The translations under genes and the position numbers were made by a program. Positions 8,349-17,604 of a stretch of 64,000 nucleotides of DNA are shown here, piece after piece (position 1 is the stretch's first letter; each line of letters begins with the position of its first letter). The DNA comes from Flagellimonas sp. CMM7 (GTDB lineage Bacteria; Bacteroidota; Bacteroidia; Flavobacteriales; Flavobacteriaceae): positions 3,431,501 through 3,495,500 of the forward strand of contig NZ_CP090003.1 in assembly GCF_021390195.1 (NCBI RefSeq). Direction: 5' to 3'. The notes beneath the pieces were generated by a model that searched no databases, was not told the DNA's origin, and saw nothing but the letters and a program-made list of their open reading frames with translations.

Positions 8349-9830
8349 ATGAGAAAGCAATTTTTAAATAGCACTATCAAAATCTTTACCATACTATTGT
8401 TTATAGGATGTAGTGATGAATATTTTGACATAAATACACCTTCAAACACAGCTATAGTAGATCAATTACGAATGCAAGATTTAATAGGCCCCGTCATTCT
8501 GAGCACTGTGCAAGGACAACGTTCGGCAGAACTCGCTTTTGGGAATTATGTGCAAAATTTTGTAATCAATGGTGGCGGTGCGGCCGGTCAAACAACGGCA
8601 AGCGCTCTTTGGGAAGAGGTATATCTGTACGTTCTCCCTAATTTAAAGGTTATAAAGGATAAAGCAACCGAGAACAATGCACCACACATAAGTGCAATTG
8701 CCGACATTTTAACGGCCATTAATATTGGTATTGCTACGGACACTTGGGATAATATTCCTTTTAGTGAAGCCAGTGAAGCACCTGAAAATACGTTTCCTGT
8801 ATTTGATACTCAAGAATCAATATACAATCAATTATTCTCCATTCTGGATAATGCTATTGCAGCTCTTGAAGGCCCGGATAATTCTAACATTACCCTTGGG
8901 GAATCAGATATAGTTTATGGTGGCGATATTGAGAAATGGCTGCGTACAGCTTATACTGTTAAGGCTAGATATCAACTTCATTTGGTGAACAAAGGCGTTG
9001 TTTCTGCCAATGATGTTTTGGTTACAATTGAAAATGGATATGGTTCTGCAGAGGATGATTTTTTGGTATTTTTCGATGAAAGAAATATTAACCCATGGTA
9101 TTCTGAAGAAATTTTAGCTAGAGCAACGGGCAATTTTAGCAATGATATTGCAAGTCAATTGGTCAGTTCAATGAATGGGGATTATTTTCCTTTTGAAAGC
9201 GGGATAGTTACTATTGACCCAAGGCTACCTTTGTTTGCTCAAAATGATGGTGCGGAAGAATACAAAGGTTATGTAAGTGGTAGCGAAGGTTTGGCTCCAG
9301 ATGGAACGGATGCCAATACCAGCTTCAGAACCGATGGGTACTATACGAGCATTGATTCTCCTTTGTTACTCATTAGTTATGCCGAGGCAAAATTTATTGA
9401 AGCCGAAGCTGCATTTATTGCCAATGGAGGAACAACTACTAGCACCGGATCCAGCGCAGCAGCATACTCCGCTTATCTAGAGGGAATTCAGGCGAGTATG
9501 GACATGTATGAAGTTGACGGAGCGGATTATTTAGGGGATACAGCTATAGCCGTTGGTGAAGATGAATTAATGCTAAATCATATAATGAAGGAAAAATACA
9601 TACATAACTTTTTGAACCCAGAAACCTTTGTGGATTTTAGAAGATATGATTTTTCCGATGATGTTTTTGTGGGACTTCAAATACGCCAGGAAGAAGCAAG
9701 TAATGACAGTGACTTTTTTGGTCAATGGTTTAGAAGGGCTGAATATCCAGCTACCGAGTTAAATAGGAATGAAGAAAATGTTTTGGCTAATCAAGAAACT
9801 CCTGTTACTCCAGTATGGTGGGATAGATAG
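8349..9830 (+). CDS. SusD/RagB-family nutrient-binding outer-membrane lipoprotein
   Basis: A 493-residue surface lipoprotein. The signal peptide ends with the lipobox LFIGC (C21), followed by SDEYFDINTPSN. The helical pattern and phrases such as LLLISYAEAKFIEAEA (near residue 340) and the ending YPATELNRNEENV fit the SusD-like_2 group. SusD proteins sit as a lid on the SusC barrel and capture the substrate. The gene follows susC by 11 bases, and a strong terminator lies 25 bases after its stop. This subgroup is often found in systems not devoted to glycans; the cargo here cannot be told from sequence. Confidence 0.92.
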   Translation: MRKQFLNSTIKIFTILLFIGCSDEYFDINTPSNTAIVDQLRMQDLIGPVILSTVQGQRSAELAFGNYVQNFVINGGGAAGQTTASALWEEVYLYVLPNLKVIKDKATENNAPHISAIADILTAINIGIATDTWDNIPFSEASEAPENTFPVFDTQESIYNQLFSILDNAIAALEGPDNSNITLGESDIVYGGDIEKWLRTAYTVKARYQLHLVNKGVVSANDVLVTIENGYGSAEDDFLVFFDERNINPWYSEEILARATGNFSNDIASQLVSSMNGDYFPFESGIVTIDPRLPLFAQNDGAEEYKGYVSGSEGLAPDGTDANTSFRTDGYYTSIDSPLLLISYAEAKFIEAEAAFIANGGTTTSTGSSAAAYSAYLEGIQASMDMYEVDGADYLGDTAIAVGEDELMLNHIMKEKYIHNFLNPETFVDFRRYDFSDDVFVGLQIRQEEASNDSDFFGQWFRRAEYPATELNRNEENVLANQETPVTPVWWDR

Positions 9831-9849
9831 AAAAATATAGTAGTTAGTT

Positions 9850-10896
9850 TTAGGAGAGGGTATTCAAGTACTGAGTTAGGTATTGAATATCCTCTTTTTT
9901 ATGGGATGCACTTAAAACAATCCTGCTCATTAAGCTTGATGCAGTGTTTGGATACTTGAAATTAGTAATAATGATCTTATTTTTTTCAAGATAATCAACC
10001 AAGGGTTCATTGGAAAAACTAAATGCTGGATGCCCTATTATATAGTCAAACTTTTCAATGGATTGTAGGTTATGAATAAACAATTTAATATTGTCATTTA
10101 AAATCAACCTTTTTTGTTCATAGATTTCTTCACTGTCCATAAGAGTTGCCAGACCAGCTGGCGCAGCGGGACTTGCACCTCCAAAAAATGCAGTTTCTTT
10201 TAGTGCTGCTATTCTTTGTTGAGACCCAAAAACAACACCCGCCTGTATCCCAAATCCTTTTCCCAAAGAACCACAAACAATCAATTCCTTTGGGTGTAGG
10301 TTTTTTAATTTAGTATAGGCTCCATTACCTTGCTCACCAACAATGCCTATACCATGGGAATCGTCGGCTACCAGAATAATTTCATGCAAGGGAAGGGATT
10401 GTAGTTCTTCAAATTCTGGATAATTCTTTCCAGAGAAATCAACAGTATCCAATAATACCACAGGAACCTTATTTTCATCTGATGCCAACTGTTTTCTCAA
10501 ATCAAAATTTAGTTCAGAAAATGTATCATATGATTTTGCTTCTGCATGATAAAGTGCCGAATGAGTATTTGGGGCATAGAAAATCTGGTAATCTACGGAA
10601 TTTAAGGACTTGGCAATAAATTGACCGGCCAAATAACCGGAAGAGAGGGTGATACTGGCTTCACTACCTACGATATTGGCTAGATATTTTTCAGTTTCTT
10701 CAAAGATGTTCAGTTGAATGTTTGATTTTCGTGAAGCACCGTAGTTGGTTCCGTATTTTCTTAGGTTTTTTATAAATATGTTTTGAAACTCATTATCCAA
10801 TTGAAGGCCCAAATAACCAGTACCTCCAAAATAGAGGTATTCCTTGCCATCTTTACGGATGGTTCGTCCAGGAAAAGAATCTATGAAAATTGCCAT
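9850..10896 (-). CDS. Alpha-oxoamine-synthase-like PLP-dependent enzyme
   Basis: A 348-residue cytoplasmic aminotransferase-fold protein related to 8-amino-7-oxononanoate synthase and 2-amino-3-ketobutyrate CoA ligase. Visible marks are YLYFGGTGYLGL (residues 20-31), the ring-stacking region ADDSHGIGIVGEQG with H181, and the PLP lysine K213 in GSLGKGFG. It is shorter than biotin-pathway BioF proteins and no bio genes are near. Its ATG overlaps the stop of the dipeptide epimerase gene by one base, so the two are translationally coupled, and a linked step acting on the released amino acids is possible. The exact reaction is unknown. Confidence 0.8.
   Translation of the reverse strand: MAIFIDSFPGRTIRKDGKEYLYFGGTGYLGLQLDNEFQNIFIKNLRKYGTNYGASRKSNIQLNIFEETEKYLANIVGSEASITLSSGYLAGQFIAKSLNSVDYQIFYAPNTHSALYHAEAKSYDTFSELNFDLRKQLASDENKVPVVLLDTVDFSGKNYPEFEELQSLPLHEIILVADDSHGIGIVGEQGNGAYTKLKNLHPKELIVCGSLGKGFGIQAGVVFGSQQRIAALKETAFFGGASPAAPAGLATLMDSEEIYEQKRLILNDNIKLFIHNLQSIEKFDYIIGHPAFSFSNEPLVDYLEKNKIIITNFKYPNTASSLMSRIVLSASHKKEDIQYLTQYLNTLS
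9855..9900 (+). terminator. susCD terminator embedded in the convergent gene
   Basis: AGAGGGTATTCAA (9855-9867) pairs with TTGAATATCCTCT (9883-9895) over 13 pairs with one G-U, followed by T residues to 9900. It ends the susC-susD transcript on the plus strand. It lies wholly inside the last codons of the minus-strand PLP enzyme gene. Confidence 0.85.
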
Positions 10897-11906
10897 TAGT
10901 TGAGCGTTACTCCGCTACCCGCTATAGATGGGAATAAAACTTCGCCATTACTTTTAATGATTACACCATCTGCGATATCTTCTTTAAGTAGCATGGCGCC
11001 GTCCATATCGACATAGTCCAATTGCGGTAATAATTGGGCAATTGCTGAAATGCCGACGGTAGATTCGGTCATACAACCCACCATAATCTTTAATCCCATT
11101 TCTTTTCCTTTTTTAATCATACGCAGAGCGGGAGTAAGGCCTCCACACTTTGTCAATTTTATATTGATACCGTTAAAATGCAAGCCGCATTTTTCAACAT
11201 CAGCTTCAACAATGCAACTTTCATCAGCAATTACTGGTAAGACACTATAGTGCATTACTTGTTCCATGCCACTCCAGTCATTTGCTTTTAGGGGTTGTTC
11301 TAAAAACTCTACTCCTAAATCTTTTAGCAAGGGTGCATTATGGATTGCTTCCTCAGCGGTCCACGCACAATTTGCATCAATTCTAAATATGGCATCAGAG
11401 TGTTTTCGTAATTCCCTTACAATAGCTACATCATCATTTGTACCTAATTTTATCTTATAGATGGGCCATGGGGTTTCTTTCATTTTAGAAACCATTTTTT
11501 CAATGGAAGCAATACCTATGGTATAATTGGTTTTTGGATAGATTGAAGTATCCGTACCCCAAATTGTATAAAGAGGTTTACCTTGTAATTTTCCATAAAG
11601 ATCATGTGCAGCTAGATCTAAAGCGCAAATGGCAAAATTGGTCAATTCTTTTTCTACTAAAAACTGGTGAAATGCCTCCGGAGAATCAAAATCAAAGACT
11701 TCGATTTCATTTTGTATCGCTGAAATTTCAGCTATCATACTTTCAACGGTAATTTTGTAATATGGGTTGGAAGTGGCCTCACCATAACCTGTTTTTCCAT
11801 TGAGGGAAAGTCCAACAATCAAAGAGTCTTGAAAATCATGGGATTCCCTAGAAATACTAAAGGTATGCTTTAGTGGAAGTATATATTTTTTTAAGCTGAT
11901 TTGCAT
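10896..11906 (-). CDS. Dipeptide epimerase (L-Ala-D/L-Glu epimerase), enolase superfamily
   Basis: A 336-residue muconate-lactonizing-type enolase-superfamily enzyme. The catalytic K-x-K is at residues 151-153 (YKIKLGTND), the metal ligands are D177 (FRIDANCAW), E203 (FLEQPLK) and D228 (VIADES), and a second lysine region is NIKLTKCGG. The D300-M-D302 motif near the C-terminus (DYVDMDGAMLL) is characteristic of dipeptide epimerases, where it binds the substrate amino group. Such enzymes epimerise L-Ala-D-Glu released from peptidoglycan so that peptidases can cut it. It is the first gene of a two-gene operon with the PLP enzyme. Confidence 0.9.
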   Translation of the reverse strand: MQISLKKYILPLKHTFSISRESHDFQDSLIVGLSLNGKTGYGEATSNPYYKITVESMIAEISAIQNEIEVFDFDSPEAFHQFLVEKELTNFAICALDLAAHDLYGKLQGKPLYTIWGTDTSIYPKTNYTIGIASIEKMVSKMKETPWPIYKIKLGTNDDVAIVRELRKHSDAIFRIDANCAWTAEEAIHNAPLLKDLGVEFLEQPLKANDWSGMEQVMHYSVLPVIADESCIVEADVEKCGLHFNGINIKLTKCGGLTPALRMIKKGKEMGLKIMVGCMTESTVGISAIAQLLPQLDYVDMDGAMLLKEDIADGVIIKSNGEVLFPSIAGSGVTLN

Positions 11907-11950
11907 TGAAAATAGGTTTATACTAAGATAAATAAACCCCCTGTACTATA

Positions 11951-11985
11951 AAACAAAAACCCTGATTCTTATGCAGAAATCAGGG
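11951..11985 (-). terminator. Terminator between the PadR operon and the epimerase operon
   Basis: CCCTGATT (11960-11967) pairs with AATCAGGG (11978-11985). Read on the minus strand it is followed by a T-rich tract (the complement of 11951-11959), so it ends the operon whose last gene stops at 12041. T residues on the other side make it potentially bidirectional. Confidence 0.8.
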
Positions 11986-12040
11986 CTTATTTTTTTAACT
12001 TTTTTGGAATGTGTAATGTAAAGCTTTTTATTAATTGGTT

Positions 12041-12763
12041 TTAGTATTTATGAACGCTACCGGAAACAGATTTTTTCTTTTGTACACTGGCATTTCCGGT
12101 ATAGGAAATATCAGCTCCACTGCTTGCGTCCGCAATTAACGATTCAGATACATTCACAGAAATGTCCGACCCACTGCTGGCATCCGCATTACAGGTTTTT
12201 GTGGCGAGCTCCCGCGCTCTAATATCCGCTCCACTACTGGCATCGGCAAACAAAATATCGGTCCTGCCGGCAATTTTAATATCTGCACCGCTACTGGCAT
12301 CTGCAGAAACTTCTGATGCAACCAATTCTACATGAAGATCCGACCCACTGCTGGCGTCCAATTCTATCTTTTCGGCTTCAATTACGTTTTGAACGATTAG
12401 GTCTGCTCCACTAGAGCTTTTTAAAGCGGTAATATCTGGAAGGGATACGTAGACTTTTTTAGTGGCTCTTCCAATGTTCTCAATGGCATGGATTCTAAGT
12501 TTTCCATCTTTGATGTCCGTTCCAATTAAATCAATAATGTTTTCATCTGCTTCAACAGATATTTTAAAATCTTGATCTTGGGTTACAAATACATCTAAAC
12601 CTTCTGAAGCTGATACCACGGTAAAGTCTTCAGTAACTTTTCTACTCTCTTCTACTACCTCTCCGTTTCCTCTTTTTCCATCCCCAAAACTAAGGTCAAA
12701 GTTGCAGGATGAGGCAAATATTGCCATTAAAAATGCGATTGCGATTCTAGCTAGTGTTGTCAT
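12041..12763 (-). CDS. DUF2807 head-GIN-domain lipoprotein
   Basis: A 240-residue lipoprotein: signal peptide with lipobox ASSC (cysteine at 20), then a head-GIN (DUF2807) beta-helix. Six copies of a short repeat with core SSG(A/S)D recur about every 17-21 residues in the second half (SSSGAD, then DASSGSD/DASSGAD), as expected for coils of a parallel beta-helix facing outside or periplasmic. Function of the domain is unknown; it is often called a putative adhesin. It is the last gene of the PadR-PspC-DUF2807 operon, an arrangement frequent in Flavobacteriia and suggestive of an envelope stress role. Confidence 0.88.
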   Translation of the reverse strand: MTTLARIAIAFLMAIFASSCNFDLSFGDGKRGNGEVVEESRKVTEDFTVVSASEGLDVFVTQDQDFKISVEADENIIDLIGTDIKDGKLRIHAIENIGRATKKVYVSLPDITALKSSSGADLIVQNVIEAEKIELDASSGSDLHVELVASEVSADASSGADIKIAGRTDILFADASSGADIRARELATKTCNADASSGSDISVNVSESLIADASSGADISYTGNASVQKKKSVSGSVHKY

Positions 12764-12875
12764 GATTGTTGTTTTAATGATTGATATAAATTATTGTCGT
12801 TTTATTAATGATCAAATCTCGTGTTTACTGTGGTAATTATGTAGTAAAGAATTCCCAACCGTTGAAAACTATTAC

Positions 12876-14615
12876 TCAATTGTCGTTTTTCTCTCCTGCT
12901 TTTATTTCAATACCATTTTCATCAATTTTCATTTTAAAAGCATCATCCCGGTCTTTAATATTGATATCTATGCCATTTTCATCTATGATTATTTTTCCTT
13001 CGTCATCATCTTCGCTCTCATCAATATCTAATTCTTCTGGGCAGTTTTGGCATTCAAGCTCTCCATTTTCTCCCATTACCCAGATGTATCCCACAATTCC
13101 GCTTCTGTAATAATCTTGGTCGTTTTTTACGCCACGGCCAATATATCCTCTTGCAGATTCTGCAAATTGTAAAGCCTTTCCTGTGGGAACATATATGGTT
13201 GTTGTCACCTCTTGGTTTCTAGCCTTGTTAGAAGTAGCTGTGGTCAAAAATTCATCCAATATGATTTCATTTTCAAACAACTCATATTCATAATTGATTT
13301 GCTTGGCCCTTTCTCTGGCAGCAAGAGTTGTATTTCCATGAGAATCTTTCCTAACGTTGATTTTTATAGATGAATCATCAGACTTTCTTATTTTAATATT
13401 GACGTCATCAGAAACTAAGATTCTATTATCATTTTCATCATAGGTAAAGGTCATACGTCCAAAATGGACATCTTCCATACCATAACCCAGTTCAGAGTCC
13501 TTAATTTTTATGACCAAGGTATCTGAGGGATTTTCCATTAAGACCTGATCCTTTATATTGACACTGCCCACATTGGCAAATTCTGCTGCTTGGCGAACCC
13601 CCAATGCAAACAATGTGCCTATAGAGATTAACCAAAGCCCTAAAAGGGAAAACTTGGCTATGTTTCCTATGGATTTTAAGTTGTTTACCAGAATCTTCAA
13701 TCCTAAGTAAAGCAGGAAGAAGAAAGGAATGCCAACAGCAAAAAACAATAGTATGGATACGACCCAAACAGGTGCGCCCGTTGTGTTCACAATCTCATAA
13801 AAATCTACACCGGGAAGATGTATTGCATCAAAAATACCCAAGGTAAATGCACCAACAAATAACCCTATTAATGTTGATGCACCTATGATGATCAGTAGGA
13901 TACCTATGAATTTTCCAAATATTTTAAATAGGAACATGATGATATCTCCTATAGTGTCAAAAAAGGTCTTGGAGCTACTTTTGACCTTGTTGCCTACTTT
14001 ATCATAGTCAACGTTTTTAACTTTATCCGCAACATCATCAAACCCCTCTTTAACTTTGCGTTCTATATTGCTGATGTTGATGGGCTCCCCCGTCATGTCC
14101 AATTTCTGAGAGGTTGTAGCCGCTTCTGGGACCAAAATCCATAATAGGATGTATGCTATAAGCCCAAAACCTGTGAATACTGCCAATAGGATAAAAATAA
14201 TCCGTATCCAAAGGGCATCAAACCCTAAATAATATTCCAAACCGGAACAAACACCACCAATATATTTTTGGTCCATGTCCCTGTACAGTTTTTTGGTCTT
14301 ACGTGTGGCCTGCGTTTGGGTTTTTCGAGGCTCGTCCTCAAAAATATCCTCGTCAACCATATAATCTTCTGGTTGCCCCATAATGTTGATAACCGCGTCT
14401 ACTTCTTTTTGGGTAATGACCTGTCTGTCATTTTCCATTTTTTCCAAAAAGAGTTCAGCTACCCTTGCTTCAATATCCGCAATGATTTCATCACTTCCTG
14501 CTGTACCTGAAAACGATCTTTTAATGGATTCTAGGTATCGCCTAAGCCTATTATACGCCTCATCATCTATGTGAAAGAGTGTATTTGCTAGATTTATATT
14601 TACTGTTTTGTTCAT
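12876..14615 (-). CDS. PspC-domain membrane protein
   Basis: A 579-residue inner-membrane protein. Residues 1-110 are cytoplasmic and acidic (MNKTVNINLANTLFHIDDEA). A PspC domain follows at about 112-172 (KLYRDMDQKYIGGVCSGLE, then a membrane helix ending in ILVPEA). After a linker come several more membrane helices (about 235-345) and a long C-terminal part rich in short beta strands and acidic residues. PspC senses membrane stress in enterobacteria; in Bacteroidota these long forms are uncharacterised. It lies 8 bases after padR and upstream of the DUF2807 lipoprotein, so the three are one operon and probably one response. Confidence 0.88.
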   Translation of the reverse strand: MNKTVNINLANTLFHIDDEAYNRLRRYLESIKRSFSGTAGSDEIIADIEARVAELFLEKMENDRQVITQKEVDAVINIMGQPEDYMVDEDIFEDEPRKTQTQATRKTKKLYRDMDQKYIGGVCSGLEYYLGFDALWIRIIFILLAVFTGFGLIAYILLWILVPEAATTSQKLDMTGEPINISNIERKVKEGFDDVADKVKNVDYDKVGNKVKSSSKTFFDTIGDIIMFLFKIFGKFIGILLIIIGASTLIGLFVGAFTLGIFDAIHLPGVDFYEIVNTTGAPVWVVSILLFFAVGIPFFFLLYLGLKILVNNLKSIGNIAKFSLLGLWLISIGTLFALGVRQAAEFANVGSVNIKDQVLMENPSDTLVIKIKDSELGYGMEDVHFGRMTFTYDENDNRILVSDDVNIKIRKSDDSSIKINVRKDSHGNTTLAARERAKQINYEYELFENEIILDEFLTTATSNKARNQEVTTTIYVPTGKALQFAESARGYIGRGVKNDQDYYRSGIVGYIWVMGENGELECQNCPEELDIDESEDDDEGKIIIDENGIDINIKDRDDAFKMKIDENGIEIKAGEKNDN

Positions 14616-14623
14616 TTTGATTC

Positions 14624-14953
14624 TTATTTTGTGGTGGTTACTAGGTTAACTGCATTTCTTAGTTCATCCCAGGTACCGTTTAGTTCTTTTAGAAACAATT
14701 GTCCCGTTTCGGTAAGTGCGTAATATTTTCGAGGTGGTCCAGAAGTGGATTCTTCCCAACGGTAGTTGAGCAACCCAGCATTTTTTAGCCTCGTTAACAG
14801 AGGGTAAATAGTACCTTCCACCACAAGCATCTTAGCGTCTTTTAAGGCCCCTAGAATTTCAGATGCATATTTGTCCTTATCCCGTAAGATAGAAAGAATG
14901 CAATACTCCAGAACCCCTTTGCGCATTTGTGCTTTTGTGTTTTCTATATTCAT
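14624..14953 (-). CDS. PadR-family transcriptional regulator
   Basis: A 109-residue winged-helix protein of the PadR family (short type). It has the N-terminal QMRKGVLEYCILSILRDKDKYASEIL, the wing sequence VVEGTIYPLLTRLKNAGLL and the family ending SGPPRKYYALTETG. PadR proteins bind palindromes as dimers and usually repress their own operon. The gene leads the PspC-DUF2807 operon, so the likely target is its own promoter in 14954-15110, which contains a strong hairpin and GATTGAT repeats. Confidence 0.92.
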   Translation of the reverse strand: MNIENTKAQMRKGVLEYCILSILRDKDKYASEILGALKDAKMLVVEGTIYPLLTRLKNAGLLNYRWEESTSGPPRKYYALTETGQLFLKELNGTWDELRNAVNLVTTTK

Positions 14954-14990
14954 AATGTCATGGTTCTTATAAATTAACTGTTCGTTTTTT

Positions 14991-15033
14991 GTTCCCGTCC
15001 GTTCCCTCTTTGATGAGAAGAGGGGGCGGGAAC
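14991..15033. promoter_or_regulatory. Strong hairpin in the padR upstream region
   Basis: GTTCCCG (14991-14997) pairs with CGGGAAC (15027-15033), and inside it CCCTCTT pairs with AAGAGGG around the loop TGATGAG. It lies 38 bases upstream of the padR start, and several GATTGAT copies follow at 15041-15085. On the plus strand six T residues follow, but there is no plus-strand gene to terminate. It could end a minus-strand transcript imperfectly, structure the padR leader, or contain the PadR operator. Confidence 0.45.
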
Positions 15034-15110
15034 GTTTTTTGATTGATGATCGATTGATTGATGGTTTTTCGTTTTTTGATTGATAAATAAACTCCTTTTT
15101 TCGATTTGTT

Positions 15111-15620
15111 TTATTGTTGTAATTGATGGTCGTAACTCAATTCTCTTTTAATTTTCCACTGTCCATCTTCTAAAATCCATACATGTATAAATTTAGCGAC
15201 ATCCCCTTTTTGGTATTGCTTCTGTTCATTTAAAAACTCAAATGAATGAACCCCATGTTGAACAGCACCGTACAGTTCTCCCTGCTTATATAAGGGATAA
15301 ACTTGCAAACTACCGGGAACTAAGATTCTTTTTGCACGTTGGGGTTCGTTCCTATCAATTTTTGCACAATTTTCTCTGTTGGGTGCCAAAAAATTATTTC
15401 TTCCAACGGTAACCCCTCCTTTATCATGGTAAAACTCAAAATCCTCTGTAAACAGCGATTCCATGGTCTCCACATCACATTGATTAAAGGCTGCATCAAA
15501 CAATGTACTGTCCTTTTCTTTTAAAGTCATGTATAACTCAGAGTTTTCAGCCATTTGAGCGCTCATTATAAAAGTCATGCCCATGAATAGCGTTACAGTT
15601 ATTTTTTTTGACAAGTTCAT
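15111..15620 (-). CDS. Exported NTF2/DUF4440-like protein
   Basis: A 169-residue protein with a signal peptide (MNLSKKITVTLFMGMTFIMSAQ). The mature part has the NTF2/SnoaL-like fold pattern: DSTLFDAAFNQCDVETMESLFTED-type helix and strand, then HDKGGVTVGR, and the ending HVWILEDGQWKIKRELSYDH. Such periplasmic DUF4440 proteins have no assigned reaction. Its ATG overlaps the stop of the DUF4870 gene by one base (TAATG), so the two genes are translationally coupled. Confidence 0.8.
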   Translation of the reverse strand: MNLSKKITVTLFMGMTFIMSAQMAENSELYMTLKEKDSTLFDAAFNQCDVETMESLFTEDFEFYHDKGGVTVGRNNFLAPNRENCAKIDRNEPQRAKRILVPGSLQVYPLYKQGELYGAVQHGVHSFEFLNEQKQYQKGDVAKFIHVWILEDGQWKIKRELSYDHQLQQ

Positions 15621-16102
15621 TATTTGATGAATTTTATGGTAAATGGATATTTAAAAGTCTCTCCTTCATTGGTTCTAATAGTAGCCAAAATGGTATAAAC
15701 TATATTAATAACCATTAATGCTACTTGTATTACTCCCGTGATGCCAGCCGGCCAAAAAAACCGTCCAAACCTAAAATCATCACTACTAATGTGAATGTCT
15801 AGATTGTTAAGGTCACTTAAGCGATGCATTCCAAAAAAGCTCCCATCAAATAAATCTGGTAAAAAACCAATAAAGAATGGAATGCTGATTAAACCTGCTA
15901 CTACTGAATACAATAACATGCTTATTTGAAAATTGAGCGCTTGCTTACCATTGTAATCTACAAACTCGTGTTCCTTTTTGTTGGCCGTCCATAAAATCAA
16001 TGGTAAAATAAAATTACCAAAGGGGATAAAGTACTTTGAAAAGGTCGAAGCATGTATAATTGCTGACAAATTTCGTTCGTGCTTGGTTAATGATTCAGTC
16101 AT
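15620..16102 (-). CDS. DUF4870 membrane protein
   Basis: A small inner-membrane protein of 160 residues from the preferred start at 16102 (MTESLTKHERNLSAIIH); the frame stays open to 16159, but the extra residues do not match the family. It has the DUF4870 pattern: LSAIIHASTFSKYFIPFGNFILPLILW, then HEFVDYNGKQALNFQ, and two further membrane helices. DUF4870 proteins are widespread and uncharacterised. It is the first gene of a two-gene operon with the NTF2-like protein. Confidence 0.85.
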   Translation of the reverse strand: MTESLTKHERNLSAIIHASTFSKYFIPFGNFILPLILWTANKKEHEFVDYNGKQALNFQISMLLYSVVAGLISIPFFIGFLPDLFDGSFFGMHRLSDLNNLDIHISSDDFRFGRFFWPAGITGVIQVALMVINIVYTILATIRTNEGETFKYPFTIKFIK

Positions 16103-16272
16103 GATTTTTTGATTGATGTTTATAAACGATTTTAGTTTACCTACTAGCTTACCATGCAAATATATGTCTAAAAGATGGTACTATGCAAAACAAAGTACTA
16201 TAAATTAACATATATTTAACAAATTGATGTAATGACTATTTTCCTTATTTTTAGCGGACCTAAACATATATT

Positions 16273-16728
16273 ATGGCTTCTAGCGCTAGTAAATTCAATA
16301 CATTCACATTTTTTAAACTTCCTTCTGCATGGTGGTGCGGGGTACGGGTAAAGTATATTGATGATAAAAAGGCAGTTACATCGGTAACCCACCGATGGAT
16401 AAATCAAAACCCTTTTAAAAGTATGTTTTGGGCCGTTCAAGGAATGGCAGCGGAGCTGAGTACAGGTGCTATGGTCATCAACCAAATAAAGGAGAGTGGA
16501 AAGAAAATATCTATGTTGGTTTTAAACAATAATGCCAATTTCTCCAAAAAGGCTATCGGTAAAATCACCTTTACTTGTGAAGATGGACATTTAATCGAAG
16601 ATGCCATCAAAAAAACAATTGAAACAGGAGAAGGACAGACCATTTGGATGAAATCCGTTGGGGTCAACACAGATGGAGTAGTGGTCTCTACTTTTAATTT
16701 TGAGTGGACTATTAAGCTTAAGAAATAA
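16273..16728 (+). CDS. DUF4442 hotdog-fold putative thioesterase
   Basis: A 151-residue cytoplasmic protein. The segments LPSAWWCGVRVKYID, HRWINQNPFKSMFWAVQGMAAELSTG and the beta-strand ending VVSTFNFEWTIKLKK fit DUF4442, a hotdog-fold family related to PaaI and YiiD thioesterases. A substrate cannot be named. It lies 75 bases before the TIGR00266 gene on the same strand and may be cotranscribed with it. Confidence 0.8.
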   Translation: MASSASKFNTFTFFKLPSAWWCGVRVKYIDDKKAVTSVTHRWINQNPFKSMFWAVQGMAAELSTGAMVINQIKESGKKISMLVLNNNANFSKKAIGKITFTCEDGHLIEDAIKKTIETGEGQTIWMKSVGVNTDGVVVSTFNFEWTIKLKK

Positions 16729-16803
16729 AGTGATTCTGTTTTTTTGTAACAAAACAAGTATTCCACCAACAGATAAGTAAAACACTTAAAAACAAATCAA
16801 AAA

Positions 16804-17601
16804 ATGAACGCACACGAAATAGATTATGAAATTTATGGGGAAGAAATGCAATATGTGGAAATTGAACTGGATCCACAAGAAGCAGTAGTTGCCGAAGCAG
16901 GGAGCTTTATGATGATGGACACCGATATAAAAATGGATACTATTTTTGGGGATGGCTCTGGCCAGGATTCTGGAGTATTGGGTAAATTGTTCTCTGCAGG
17001 AAAACGATTATTGACAGGAGAAAGTCTTTTTATGACCGCTTTTTTAAATATTGGTCATGGTAAAAAGAAGGCAAGCTTCGCTTCACCATATCCAGGAAAA
17101 ATATTGCCTATTGACCTTTCAGAAAAGGGAGGGAAATTCATCTGCCAAAAAGATGCCTTTCTCTGTGCTGCTAAAGGCGTTTCAGTAGGGATTGAATTCT
17201 CCAAACGTTTAGGCCGTGGACTTTTTGGTGGAGAAGGTTTTATTATGCAAAAGCTGGAAGGTGATGGAATGGCCTTTGTACATGCTGGTGGTACTATGGC
17301 AAAAAAAGAACTGGCAGCAGGTGAAGTATTAAAGGTAGATACGGGTTGTATTGTTGGTTTCTCACATACCGTAGATTATGATATTGAATTTGTTGGTGGC
17401 ATAAAAAATACCGTTTTTGGTGGCGAAGGTTTGTTCTTTGCCACACTTAAGGGCCCTGGAACCGTTTATGTGCAATCATTACCGTTTAGCCGACTGGCCG
17501 GTAGGGTATTGGCTTCTATTCCAAGAGGTGGAAAGGACAAAGGAGAAGGGAGTATTCTTGGCGGGCTTGGAGATATTGTAATGGGCGATAATAGATTTTA
17601 A
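16804..17601 (+). CDS. TIGR00266 / AIM24 family protein
   Basis: A 265-residue protein of the TIGR00266 (AIM24-like) family, recognised from [20 protein letters not shown] near the start, the glycine-rich [21 protein letters not shown] in the middle and [13 protein letters not shown] at the end. The fold is a duplicated beta-prism, and biological function is unknown in bacteria; the mitochondrial relative affects inner-membrane organisation. No signal peptide or membrane segment is seen. Its stop is followed within 4 bases by a 7-bp tandem repeat array. Confidence 0.9.
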   Translation: MNAHEIDYEIYGEEMQYVEIELDPQEAVVAEAGSFMMMDTDIKMDTIFGDGSGQDSGVLGKLFSAGKRLLTGESLFMTAFLNIGHGKKKASFASPYPGKILPIDLSEKGGKFICQKDAFLCAAKGVSVGIEFSKRLGRGLFGGEGFIMQKLEGDGMAFVHAGGTMAKKELAAGEVLKVDTGCIVGFSHTVDYDIEFVGGIKNTVFGGEGLFFATLKGPGTVYVQSLPFSRLAGRVLASIPRGGKDKGEGSILGGLGDIVMGDNRF

Positions 17602-17604
17602 TAA

